The notes under the pieces were generated by a model that saw nothing but the letters and a program-made list of their open reading frames with translations, ran no database searches and had not been told where the DNA came from. 5,351 nt of DNA from Desulfotomaculaceae bacterium (GTDB taxonomy: Bacteria > Bacillota > Desulfotomaculia > Desulfotomaculales > Pelotomaculaceae), in NCBI GenBank assembly GCA_028704035.1, contig JAQVLS010000121.1, positions 1 through 5,351 of the forward strand, given 5' to 3'. Below are positions 1-4,796 of this stretch, piece by piece. The position numbers were made by a program, and so were the translations under genes. Each line of letters opens with the position of its first letter. The first letter of the stretch is position 1.

Positions 1-462
1 TGTATGGATCCAGTAAAAACAGCTGAAGCTTCTAAAAATTTAATCGCTACAAAAGATAACCCACGAGCTGAATATATTTTTGAAGATGGCTCATACATTT
101 TTATTGAAGTAAACGTAGTTGAAGCCCTTGATTTAGATAGCTTTGAATCTGACGATGAACCTGGTCTCGAAAGATGGAATTACATCGCCAATGCAAGTGC
201 TGGAACTGCTTTGTTAAATGCAAATTTTAATGCGTATATAAACATTCGTGATGGATATGATGATATTGAGGGTTTGGGGACTTGGGATATTTATGTATGG
301 GGTAATACTTGGACAGTAACTGATTATTCTATAATCAGACAAGTGGAAACCGCCACTCAACCAGCTACGGCTAGATTAACTTGGAAAATAACTAATGGCG
401 GTACATGTTGGTTGCAATTAAATGTAAAAGATGATGGGTGGTATTCAACATTTCAGTTGTAA
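1..462 (+). CDS. Hypothetical acidic, tryptophan-rich protein, probably 5'-truncated by the window edge
   Basis: I do not recognise this protein. The reading frame is open to the left edge (codon 1-3 is Cys) and the first ATG is at position 4, so either translation starts there or, more likely, this is the C-terminal part of a longer protein. From the ATG there are 152 residues ending in TAA at 460-462. The chain is acidic (an Asp/Glu-rich patch at residues 40-56), has seven Trp (58, 94, 99, 103, 127, 136, 146) and a single Cys at 135. Alternating hydrophobic and polar residues in the C-terminal half suggest a beta-sandwich-like domain. There is no membrane segment in the visible part. An N-terminal secretion signal could lie just outside the window, but this is inference. 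Base composition is AT-rich compared with the IS66 element. No ribosome binding site can be judged because only three bases precede the ATG. Confidence 0.6.
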   Translation, partial: CMDPVKTAEASKNLIATKDNPRAEYIFEDGSYIFIEVNVVEALDLDSFESDDEPGLERWNYIANASAGTALLNANFNAYINIRDGYDDIEGLGTWDIYVWGNTWTVTDYSIIRQVETATQPATARLTWKITNGGTCWLQLNVKDDGWYSTFQL

Positions 463-479
463 TTAGTTAGGGATTATTG

Positions 480-621
480 TTGGTGTCCTGCTCTGGCTAA
501 GAGTCCTTTCTTCACCAGATTCCACATCACTATGGGCATACTTGTCTCCGGCTAACAGTTTCTATTACCATGACCTTAGCGGACTTTCACCGCTAAAGTA
601 GTTACTGCCTACCGGGCACAC
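480..621 (-). ncRNA. Group II intron 5' fragment (domain I), truncated
   Basis: On the minus strand the sequence starting at 621 reads GTGTGCCCGG, which matches the GUGYG 5' boundary of bacterial group II introns. It continues with a perfect 7-bp hairpin, TTAGCGG (590-596) and CCGCTAA (576-582), closing the loop TGAAAGT. Further on comes GCCCATAGTGATGTGGAATC. The order GTGYGCCCGG, GGTGAAAGTCC, AGCC..GACAAG, CCCAT.GTGA.GTGGAATCTG is, from memory, that of the domain I leader upstream of group II intron maturase genes. Only about 140 nt remain of an element normally around 2 kb. No reverse transcriptase frame, domain V or 3' end follows, because the opposite-strand gene ending at 462 takes over. 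It is therefore a dead 5' remnant. An omega-RNA/HEARO-type leader is a less likely alternative. The family call is from remembered consensus, not a covariance-model search. Confidence 0.55.
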
Positions 622-670
622 TAAAATAATCCCCTATTCGCTACGGAGTGTTTAGGGAATTATTTTAGTG
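619..670. repeat. Long palindrome (18-bp arms) abutting the intron fragment
   Basis: The left arm (619-636, starting CACTAAAATAAT) pairs with the right arm (653-670, ending ATTATTTTAGTG) over 18 positions with one mismatch, around a 16-nt loop. The last three bases of the left arm in minus-strand reading (GTG, 621-619) are also the first three bases of the group II-like intron. Several group II introns, notably class C, insert next to terminator hairpins, so this may be the former target hairpin. It could also act as a terminator for the gene ending at 462, although no long T tract follows. Confidence 0.7.
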
Positions 671-671
671 T

Positions 672-798
672 TAATAATACTTTGGCTGAATACATAACCC
701 TGTTTCCCATGGTTAAGATAATAAACATTGTAGTCTGTGTTTTGCGCGGTGTTGTCCACAGTGAGGATCCTGCCAGTCTGATACTTTGAATATATCAC
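672..798. other. Unassigned spacer
   Basis: There is no open reading frame with a ribosome binding site, no RNA gene and no strong repeat here. It separates the palindrome from the IS21-like repeat array. Confidence 0.5.
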
Positions 799-860
799 TG
801 TAAACTTTACATACCGGGCGGGGAAATTTTACACTCCGGGCGGCAGAGTTTTACACTTAC
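799..860. repeat. 22-bp-spaced TTTACA / CCGGGCGG repeats, probable IS21-family end remnant
   Basis: TTTACA occurs at 806-811, 828-833 and 850-855, exactly 22 bp apart. CCGGGCGG occurs at 814-821 and 836-843, also 22 bp apart. The full unit is about TTTACAYWCCGGGCGGSRRA. Multiple helically phased repeats of this kind are typical of the terminal transposase-binding regions of IS21-family elements, whose ends often begin TGT (here TGTAAAC at 799-805). No istA or istB coding sequence lies on either side, so this would be an orphan end. The 22-bp phasing is seen directly; the family assignment is inference. Confidence 0.5.
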
Positions 861-988
861 AATCAGTAGCGTTGTATAAACCAAAACGTAAAATATCAAC
901 CTTTAATTCGGATAAATTTAGGCGTTTTCCATAAATAGCATGGCATTATATGGTTTAAAAAAATTGTTCGATATAGCTTGACTGCCTA

Positions 989-1016
989 TTTACCAAAAGG
1001 GAAAAAATATTATAAT
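989..1016 (+). promoter_or_regulatory. Candidate sigma-70/sigma-A promoter
   Basis: TTTACC at 989-994 (4 of 6 matches to TTGACA) is followed by a 16-bp spacer and a perfect TATAAT at 1011-1016. Transcription would start near 1023 and run into the chain of hairpins ending at the 1371-1410 terminator. No protein gene follows closely, so if active it most likely drives a non-coding RNA. Confidence 0.45.
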
Positions 1017-1036
1017 TAGACTGTACAGAAATATTG

Positions 1037-1055
1037 TCCTGCATCCTATGCAGGA
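1037..1055. repeat. Perfect 8-bp inverted repeat, 3-nt loop
   Basis: TCCTGCAT, loop CCT, ATGCAGGA. It lies about 14 nt downstream of the predicted start of transcription. It could be a 5' RNA hairpin or an operator palindrome for a dimeric regulator. Confidence 0.6.
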
Positions 1056-1092
1056 TAGGTTCAAAAATGTAGCTTTAGTGTTGACAATATAC

Positions 1093-1155
1093 TAGCATGT
1101 CAGACAAAACTCTACCAGAGCAGCTCGGCCGCGGCAGGTTTTGTCTGACATGCTA
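1093..1155. repeat. Perfect 18-bp inverted repeat with 27-nt GC-rich loop
   Basis: TAGCATGTCAGACAAAAC (1093-1110) is perfectly repeated in inverse orientation at 1138-1155. The loop (1111-1137) is GC-rich and holds CGGCCG and GAGCAGCTC. The right arm runs into a 12-bp palindrome, TGCTATATAGCA (1151-1162), and a GC palindrome GCGCCGGCGC (1166-1175). There is no T tract on either strand, so it is not a simple terminator. It may be a structured RNA stem, a miniature mobile element or a cruciform-type recombination site. Confidence 0.75.
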
Positions 1156-1297
1156 TATAGCATCGGCGCCGGCGCGGGATTATTTGCTTTGTCCTCAATC
1201 AATAAGACGGGAAGGAATTATACCTTCTTTGCTGAATTTACATAAAATTATAAGAATTATTAAGTATAAAGAACGGGCAAATGGTAAAATAAATAAC

Positions 1298-1345
1298 TGT
1301 CTCAAAAATACTTGCCCCGCAAAGGCACAAATATATTTTGAGACA
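1298..1345. repeat. 10-bp inverted repeat with nested stem
   Basis: TGTCTCAAAA (1298-1307) pairs with TTTTGAGACA (1336-1345). Inside the 28-nt loop, TGCC (1313-1316) can pair with GGCA (1324-1327). It forms part of the hairpin chain of the candidate RNA. There is no T tract. Confidence 0.6.
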
Positions 1346-1351
1346 TTTCAC

Positions 1352-1410
1352 GGCATTTGCATGACTAAATGCCATCTACTCCCGGGAGGAGATGGCAGGG
1401 GGTTGTTTTT
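1352..1410 (+). terminator. Intrinsic terminator with an overlapping upstream hairpin
   Basis: The main stem, GCCATCTACTCCC against GGGAGGAGATGGC (1371-1396), pairs with a single mismatch and is GC-rich. A T-rich stretch at 1403-1410 (TTGTTTTT) follows. A second hairpin just upstream, GGCATTT/AAATGCC (1352-1358, 1367-1373), shares GCC 1371-1373 with the base of the terminator stem, so the two helices partly compete. It most likely ends the transcript started near 1023. Confidence 0.7.
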
Positions 1411-1438
1411 GTCACTCTAAATGCAAGTTTGCTTTTCT

Positions 1439-1475
1439 CAAACTGTTTGCAACCACAGTTTGTACCAACGGTTGC
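1439..1475 (+). other. Possible H-type RNA pseudoknot
   Basis: CAAACTGT (1439-1446) pairs with ACAGTTTG (1455-1462). The loop between them ends in GCAACC (1449-1454), which is complementary to GGTTGC at 1470-1475. This gives an 8-bp stem 1, a 6-bp stem 2, a 2-nt loop crossing stem 2 and a 7-nt loop (1463-1469) crossing stem 1, lengths compatible with a classical H-type fold. It lies just beyond the terminator T tract, so it would be transcribed only by read-through or from another promoter. Confidence 0.35.
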
Positions 1476-1694
1476 GTTTACTTTGGCAAGTGAGGCTAAA
1501 TTGTCTGGTTATAAATAATCATTTAACGTAAATATAGTAATTTGTCGATATTTGTGTTATTATTTTCCTTGGGTAATGTAGAATATTTATAGAAATATGT
1601 TTCATTAATATTCAAGATGTTCTCTTTGATGGTAAAGATAACTGTAACAACTCCCCGCTCGCTTTCCAGTGTATTGCAACCTCTTGAAGATCGA
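1476..1694. other. AT-rich leader region upstream of the FxLYD-like gene
   Basis: I find no gene and no confident promoter here. TATAGT (1533-1538) and TAGAAT (1579-1584) could be -10 boxes but lack a well-spaced -35. The promoter of the gene at 1711 presumably lies in this stretch. Confidence 0.4.
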
Positions 1695-1710
1695 AAGGCG
1701 GAGATAATTA

Positions 1711-2088
1711 ATGAAAAGAAACAGTATAGTTATCGTCATCGTGTTGCTAGCTGTAACAATAGCTATGGGTACACTTATTAGATCAGGAGAATCCGAAGCC
1801 CTGTTGGAATTGGTTGACTGTAGTTGGTACGTAAAAGACGATACTGTGGTTTTCGAAGGTATACTGAAAAATAATTCAGATAAGCCTGTTGCATATGTTA
1901 AAGTTGAAGTAGTATACTACGATGGTGAAAATGGTAATATTTTGGCTTCAGATTATGGCTACCCTGTTCAGGAGTATCCGTTACAACCTGACCATTTTGG
2001 ATCTTTTGGTAAAGTAACTTTCAATGCGCCAGTGTCAGAAATAAAATGGGCTGAATATCGGATTGTTGATTATCAACAAGTCTTCTAG
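1711..2088 (+). CDS. Small membrane-anchored FxLYD-domain-like protein
   Basis: A protein of 125 residues. Residues 1-4 are basic (MKRN) and residues 5-23 form one hydrophobic stretch, giving either an uncleaved N-terminal anchor or a signal peptide. The rest would lie outside the membrane. Residues 31-118 follow the FxLYD-like pattern of small beta-sandwich domains in Gram-positive cell-envelope proteins: a first strand (LLELVDCSWY), then VFEGILKNNSDKPVAYVKV (47-65) with the usual 'G-x-(hydrophobic)-x-N-x-S' turn, YYDGENGNIL (69-78), and the PLQPDHFGSF turn (90-99). The function of such domains is not established; interaction with the envelope or other proteins is inferred. The start is supported by AAGGCGGAG (1695-1703) seven bases before the ATG and by an in-frame stop at 1705-1707. 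It stands alone, followed by its own terminator at 2157-2182 and then by the IS66 element. The domain call is by pattern only. Confidence 0.75.
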   Translation: MKRNSIVIVIVLLAVTIAMGTLIRSGESEALLELVDCSWYVKDDTVVFEGILKNNSDKPVAYVKVEVVYYDGENGNILASDYGYPVQEYPLQPDHFGSFGKVTFNAPVSEIKWAEYRIVDYQQVF

Positions 2089-2156
2089 CACACAAGCACC
2101 AAAAACCAAACTATTGGGTGGGAAGGAACGAAACATAATAAGTTAAGTCGGGAAAA

Positions 2157-2182
2157 CGGTCATGGGGTATGACTGTTTTTTT
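2157..2182 (+). terminator. Intrinsic terminator of the FxLYD-like gene
   Basis: A 7-bp stem, CGGTCAT/ATGACTG (2157-2163, 2169-2175, one G-T pair), has a GGGGT loop and is followed by seven T (2176-2182). It sits 69 nt after the stop codon and about 20 bp before the IS66 end, so the insertion left this transcription unit intact. Confidence 0.8.
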
Positions 2183-2201
2183 ACTTGTATCTTGTTGCAT
2201 C

Positions 2202-2213
2202 GTAAGCGTCAAG
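2202..2213. repeat. IS66 terminal inverted repeat, tnpC side
   Basis: GTAAGCGTCAAG, perfectly inverted at 4743-4754. The tnpC stop codon (2209-2211 on the minus strand) lies inside this repeat, so coding sequence and transposon end overlap. Confidence 0.9.
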
Positions 2214-3816
2214 CAGGATGGCACGCCTTTTTAGCTGAGACTTTGATATAGTCAGGCACGTTTTCCGGCAGCAAGCGGGACAAATTGGCCTCGTTATTGC
2301 GGATATCCCAGTTAGGCGCATTCCTGAAAACGTATGTGAGATAGTCGAACGGGTTTAAACCGTTTTCAATGGCTGTTTCGATTAAACTGAAAACGACGGC
2401 GCTGGCTTTCGCCCCGCGGGGAGTGTTCGAGAAAATAAAGTTTTTTCTGTCGATAACGAACATCTTAACGGTTCGCTCAGTACGGTTATTGCTAATTTCT
2501 AGGCGGCCGTCAAGGAGATAATTTTCGAGATATTTCCATTGGCCAAGGGAGTAGTTGACTGCCTTGCCGAATAAGTTCTTGCCAACGCCCCTAAAGGATA
2601 GCAGCCAATTGTGATATTCCCCCAGGACGGGCTTCGCCAATTCCAGACGCTTCTTGTAACGCTCATCGGGCGAGCAATCTGCCAGCTTCCTCTCAATGGC
2701 AAACAATTCGTTGCAATACCTTTTTCCACGAAGGGCGTTTGTGCCCTCGCGGTCTTTCTCGGGAAGAGCCTTCAGTGCTTGGTCATAGTATCGCCGGGCA
2801 TGCGACCAGCACCCGACTACTGTGATATCTTCGGGAAGTTTGTGATAGCCACCATAACCGTCCGTATGTAGGTATCCCTTGAAGCCTTTAAGAAATTCAA
2901 TCGGCCGCTTGGCTCTTCTGTCGGGCTGATACTCACTCAGTACTATCGGGTGTACCGCGTCGTTTCCCGTTCGGTATACCCAAAGATAACTTTTGCTTTG
3001 AGCCGTTTTTCCCGGTTCTTTCAGTACTTGCAGTTCGGTTTCATCAGCGGCCAGGACTGTGTGGCTAATCAGTTTCCTGTGTAGCAGCTCATAAATCGGT
3101 TCAAGCCAATCCTCGGAGCACTTTATCGTCCAGTTGGACATCGTCTGCCGGGAAAGCGGGATACCTTGTCTCGTCAGTTCTTTTTCTTGCCTGTACAGCG
3201 GGGAACCCATAACGTATTTCTGGACCATGATGTGAGCTACTGCCTCAGGCGAGGCAAAGCTGCCTTTAATGACTGGCTCAGTAACAGGCGCTTTGATAAT
3301 AGTCGCCTTTTCAGCCTGCTTTTCGCAGCAGCGGCAGCCGTATGTATGACGGACATGCTTTACAACACTCTTTTGGGCGGGGATAAGCCGCAATTCTTCC
3401 CGGATGACTTCCGTACCTATCTCATGAAGAGTTCCTCTGCATTCAGGGCATATACGTTCTGCCGGCAAGAGCTCATAGTCTATAACCTCTTCCGGCAAAT
3501 CGAGTGGCAGCTTATCGGTAGTCAGTCGTGTTTTGCGATAGTATTCCTTGATTTTGGTCAGCTTCGGTTCTTCCGCCTTAACGTCGGCGAAATGCTCCGC
3601 TTCATTGAAAATGGAGATCTGGCTGAAATCGTATTCGCTTTTCTCGCTGGATGCACCGAACCGTTTCTGACGGTTCAGGGCGATCTGTTCCATAAGCCAC
3701 TTCAGTTGCTTTTCCATCGCGGCATACTGCGTTTTCAGCGTAACAAGAGAGTCATACTCCTCGCGTGAGATGACTACCGTATCGCTTTTTTCGGTTTTCA
3801 GAACATCTTCTTCCAT
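2209..3816 (-). CDS. tnpC: IS66-family transposase TnpC (DDE)
   Basis: A 535-residue protein of normal length for the catalytic IS66 transposase, which cuts and joins the transposon ends. In order it has an N-terminal coiled-coil segment (about 18-50) running into NRQKRFGASSEKSE (48-61), the hallmark of the IS66 leucine-zipper region. A zinc-binding pair follows at C123-x2-C126 and C161-x2-C164. The RNase H-like DDE core has likely catalytic residues D258 (AADETELQ), D319 (LHTDGYGGY) and E447 (ISNNRTERTVK), plus the conserved GCWSHARR (335-342) between the last two. An IS66 C-terminal region covers roughly 470-520. The stop codon lies in the terminal inverted repeat. It is separated from tnpB by 80 nt holding a hairpin and a strong promoter whose -10 box ends only six bases before the ATG. 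No Shine-Dalgarno is seen, so translation may be leaderless. The next in-frame Met is residue 34, which would remove much of the coiled coil. Confidence 0.95.
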   Translation of the reverse strand: MEEDVLKTEKSDTVVISREEYDSLVTLKTQYAAMEKQLKWLMEQIALNRQKRFGASSEKSEYDFSQISIFNEAEHFADVKAEEPKLTKIKEYYRKTRLTTDKLPLDLPEEVIDYELLPAERICPECRGTLHEIGTEVIREELRLIPAQKSVVKHVRHTYGCRCCEKQAEKATIIKAPVTEPVIKGSFASPEAVAHIMVQKYVMGSPLYRQEKELTRQGIPLSRQTMSNWTIKCSEDWLEPIYELLHRKLISHTVLAADETELQVLKEPGKTAQSKSYLWVYRTGNDAVHPIVLSEYQPDRRAKRPIEFLKGFKGYLHTDGYGGYHKLPEDITVVGCWSHARRYYDQALKALPEKDREGTNALRGKRYCNELFAIERKLADCSPDERYKKRLELAKPVLGEYHNWLLSFRGVGKNLFGKAVNYSLGQWKYLENYLLDGRLEISNNRTERTVKMFVIDRKNFIFSNTPRGAKASAVVFSLIETAIENGLNPFDYLTYVFRNAPNWDIRNNEANLSRLLPENVPDYIKVSAKKACHPA

Positions 3817-3822
3817 ATCAAA

Positions 3823-3851
3823 ATTATACCAGAATCAGGCCGGATTTTCAA
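3823..3851 (-). promoter_or_regulatory. Near-consensus promoter directly upstream of tnpC
   Basis: On the minus strand TTGAAA (3851-3846), a 17-bp spacer and a perfect TATAAT (3828-3823) are present. The ATG of tnpC (3816-3814) begins six bases after the -10 box, so the predicted transcription start falls at or next to the start codon. It would give tnpC its own leaderless or nearly leaderless mRNA, independent of tnpAB. Confidence 0.7.
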
Positions 3852-3852
3852 C

Positions 3853-3894
3853 AAAAAAACGCCGAGAAATCCAGTATTTACGCGGGTTTCCGGC
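3853..3894 (-). terminator. Hairpin and T tract between tnpB and tnpC
   Basis: On the minus strand GCCGGAAA..CC (from 3894) pairs with GG.TTTC.CGGC (ending 3861) with one bulge and one mismatch, followed by seven T (3859-3853). It starts two bases after the tnpB stop codon and ends just before the -35 box of the tnpC promoter. It probably limits tnpAB transcription from entering tnpC. Confidence 0.6.
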
Positions 3895-3896
3895 AT

Positions 3897-4253
3897 TTAA
3901 ATAATGACTAAGCTCTTCACTTTTTTAAGTGCTTTCGGCTGCTCAATCGACAATCCTTCAAGCAGCCATCTGAGCTGTTGGGCGGTTATCGTTCGGGCTT
4001 CCGATTCCTTTCTCGGCCATTGGTACCGTCCGCGTTCGAGACGTTTATACAGCAGTATGAATCCGTCGCCCTCCCAGTAAAGCGCTTTTAATCGGTTATT
4101 CTGTTTTCCGCAGAACAAGTACAGATTTCGCGCTAACGGGTCGAGCCTAAAAGTCTGCTTTACTATAGCGGCCAGGCCATCTATTGATTTGCGCATATCC
4201 GTGTAACCGCAGGCTATGTACACGTTTTCCGCGTTTATTCCTTCAAGAATCAT
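3897..4253 (-). CDS. tnpB: IS66 accessory protein TnpB (IS66 Orf2)
   Basis: A 118-residue protein, the standard length of the IS66 Orf2 family, which is needed with TnpA and TnpC for IS66 transposition although its biochemical role is not clear. Family blocks are all present: VYIACGYTDMRKSIDGL (11-27), NLYLFCGKQNNRLKALYWEGD (43-63, the hydrophobic core), GFILLYKRLERGRYQWP (64-80) and the C-terminal QQLRWLLEGL (92-101). The start overlaps the stop of tnpA as ATGA (4253-4250), which points to translational coupling; only a weak AAGG precedes the ATG. Not to be confused with the RNA-guided TnpB nuclease of IS200/IS605 elements. Confidence 0.95.
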   Translation of the reverse strand: MILEGINAENVYIACGYTDMRKSIDGLAAIVKQTFRLDPLARNLYLFCGKQNNRLKALYWEGDGFILLYKRLERGRYQWPRKESEARTITAQQLRWLLEGLSIEQPKALKKVKSLVII

Positions 4254-4606
4254 AGCCTTGATAGTGCCCGTACGACATTCTCTATCGTTTCGGCGTCAGT
4301 GCCGTTTTGGATCTCCGCCGTGTTGCCTCCGATATGTACGGTAATCGCGGCGCATCTGCTCTTTGGCAGCGGCAGCGCCGCAAAGACAGTCTTTTTTGCC
4401 GATTTCACCTGATTCGTAATGTCGGTGGTATTTGCAGCTTGAGTTAATTCTTCTCGCACTCGGTTCAGCCGGTAGTAATATGTTTTAACGTTGATCCCTT
4501 GCTCTGCGCACCATTTGCGTACCGAATGCCCGCTGTCCCGCTGCTCCGTTACCATCAGCGCCCATTCTCGCAGCCGATAGTCCTGCAGAATCTCCTGCGT
4601 CGTCAT
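4250..4606 (-). CDS. tnpA: IS66 accessory protein TnpA (helix-turn-helix)
   Basis: A 118-residue protein, the first gene of the IS66 operon. Residues 22-50 (QRDSGHSVRKWCAEQGIN, then KTYYYRLNRVRE) form the helix-turn-helix typical of IS66 TnpA, expected to bind DNA at the transposon ends or promoter. Residues 51-85 are a polar linker, and residues 86-118 (AAITVHIGG, then EIQNGTD and the IENVVRALSRL helix) match the small conserved C-terminal module. The start at 4606 is preceded by AGGAAAGGGG (4623-4614), a good Shine-Dalgarno seven bases from the ATG. Its stop overlaps the tnpB start by four bases. Confidence 0.9.
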   Translation of the reverse strand: MTTQEILQDYRLREWALMVTEQRDSGHSVRKWCAEQGINVKTYYYRLNRVREELTQAANTTDITNQVKSAKKTVFAALPLPKSRCAAITVHIGGNTAEIQNGTDAETIENVVRALSRL

Positions 4607-4613
4607 CCCGATA

Positions 4614-4623
4614 CCCCTTTCCT
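4614..4623 (-). promoter_or_regulatory. tnpA ribosome binding site
   Basis: AGGAAAGGGG on the minus strand, seven bases before the ATG at 4606. It fixes the start of tnpA and argues against an upstream start in another frame (4715). Confidence 0.7.
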
Positions 4624-4742
4624 TTTGGATAGGCTAATTCTTCTGGCCGGACTTTTTCCATCGTCCATATTTTCAAGTCAGAACTTTTAGCCTTGGGGTA
4701 TATTTTCTCACTCATTTTCCCTACCGTCGAGGTACCGTTAGC

Positions 4743-4754
4743 CTTGACGCTTAC
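4743..4754. repeat. IS66 terminal inverted repeat, tnpA side
   Basis: CTTGACGCTTAC, the complement of the repeat at 2202-2213. It lies about 137 bp upstream of the tnpA start. The stretch between (4607-4742) is the IS leader; I see no consensus promoter in it. Confidence 0.9.
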
Positions 4755-4766
4755 GTTTAATTAAAC
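4755..4766. repeat. 12-bp perfect palindrome at the IS66 boundary
   Basis: GTTTAATTAAAC is self-complementary and touches the outer end of the IS66 repeat. It may belong to the target site or to the end of the neighbouring element; no function is evident. Confidence 0.6.
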
Positions 4767-4770
4767 TATA

Positions 4771-4787
4771 ACCTGACTTTTGCAGGT
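4771..4787. repeat. Short inverted repeat near the IS1634-like element end
   Basis: ACCTG (4771-4775) and CAGGT (4783-4787) flank ACTTTTG. It lies between the IS66 boundary and the terminator of the right-hand transposase gene and could be part of that element's terminal sequence. The arms are short, so this is weak. Confidence 0.3.
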
Positions 4788-4796
4788 GATTGAACC

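Larger units (their letters stand above)
1023..1410 (+). ncRNA. Candidate structured non-coding RNA of about 390 nt
   Basis: The candidate is bounded upstream by the promoter at 989-1016 and downstream by the intrinsic terminator at 1371-1410. Between them lie a succession of inverted repeats. TCCTGCAT/ATGCAGGA (1037-1044, 1048-1055) has a 3-nt loop. A perfect 18-bp stem joins 1093-1110 to 1138-1155. A GC-rich palindrome occupies 1166-1175. A 10-bp stem TGTCTCAAAA/TTTTGAGACA (1298-1307, 1336-1345) encloses a further TGCC/GGCA stem. A hairpin GGCATTT/AAATGCC spans 1352-1373. A frame of 107 codons crosses the region (1097-1420), but its start lies inside the 18-bp stem, it has no ribosome binding site, and it runs through the terminator, so I read it as non-coding. 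I recognise no known riboswitch or RNA family. Several independent small palindromes of mobile origin would be the alternative reading. Confidence 0.35.
2202..4754 (-). mobile_element. Complete IS66-family insertion sequence (2553 bp)
   Basis: The ends carry perfect 12-bp inverted repeats, GTAAGCGTCAAG at 2202-2213 and its complement at 4743-4754, with looser similarity for another dozen bases. GTAAGCG is the usual start of IS66-family elements. The three expected genes tnpA, tnpB and tnpC lie in order on the minus strand and all are open, so the copy looks potentially active. IS66 elements normally make 8-bp target duplications. Here the flanks are GTTGCATC (2194-2201) and GTTTAATT (4755-4762), matching at only 5 of 8 positions, so no duplication is evident. 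That fits recombination between two copies, deletion next to the element, or an old insertion. Confidence 0.9.

Noticed and set aside
1081..1109. TTGACA at 1081-1086 as a promoter -35 box
   Set aside because: No -10 box lies 16-18 bp downstream (17 bp gives ACAAAA), and TATACT is only two bases away.
1052..1175. CRISPR-like or retron-like repeats
   Set aside because: There are no direct repeats with spacers and no reverse transcriptase or cas gene; only inverted repeats are seen.
1275..1330. Similarity of GGGCAAATGG..CCCCGCAAAGGC to a c-di-GMP-I (GEMM) riboswitch
   Set aside because: The GCAAAG-like piece is present, but the surrounding helices, tetraloop and GGCCT motif of that class are absent.
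1097..1420. 107-codon plus-strand reading frame
   Set aside because: The ATG lies inside the 18-bp inverted repeat, there is no ribosome binding site, the frame runs through several hairpins and the terminator, and the product is low in plausibility (Cys/Ile-rich, no domain).
2499..2871. Short frames on both strands within tnpC (2499-2729 minus, 2611-2871 plus)
   Set aside because: They are overlapping shadows of the transposase with no ribosome binding site or recognisable domain.
3166..3768. 200-codon plus-strand reading frame antisense to tnpC
   Set aside because: It lies wholly opposite a well-supported tnpC and the translation shows no family features; it is a shadow of tnpC codon usage.
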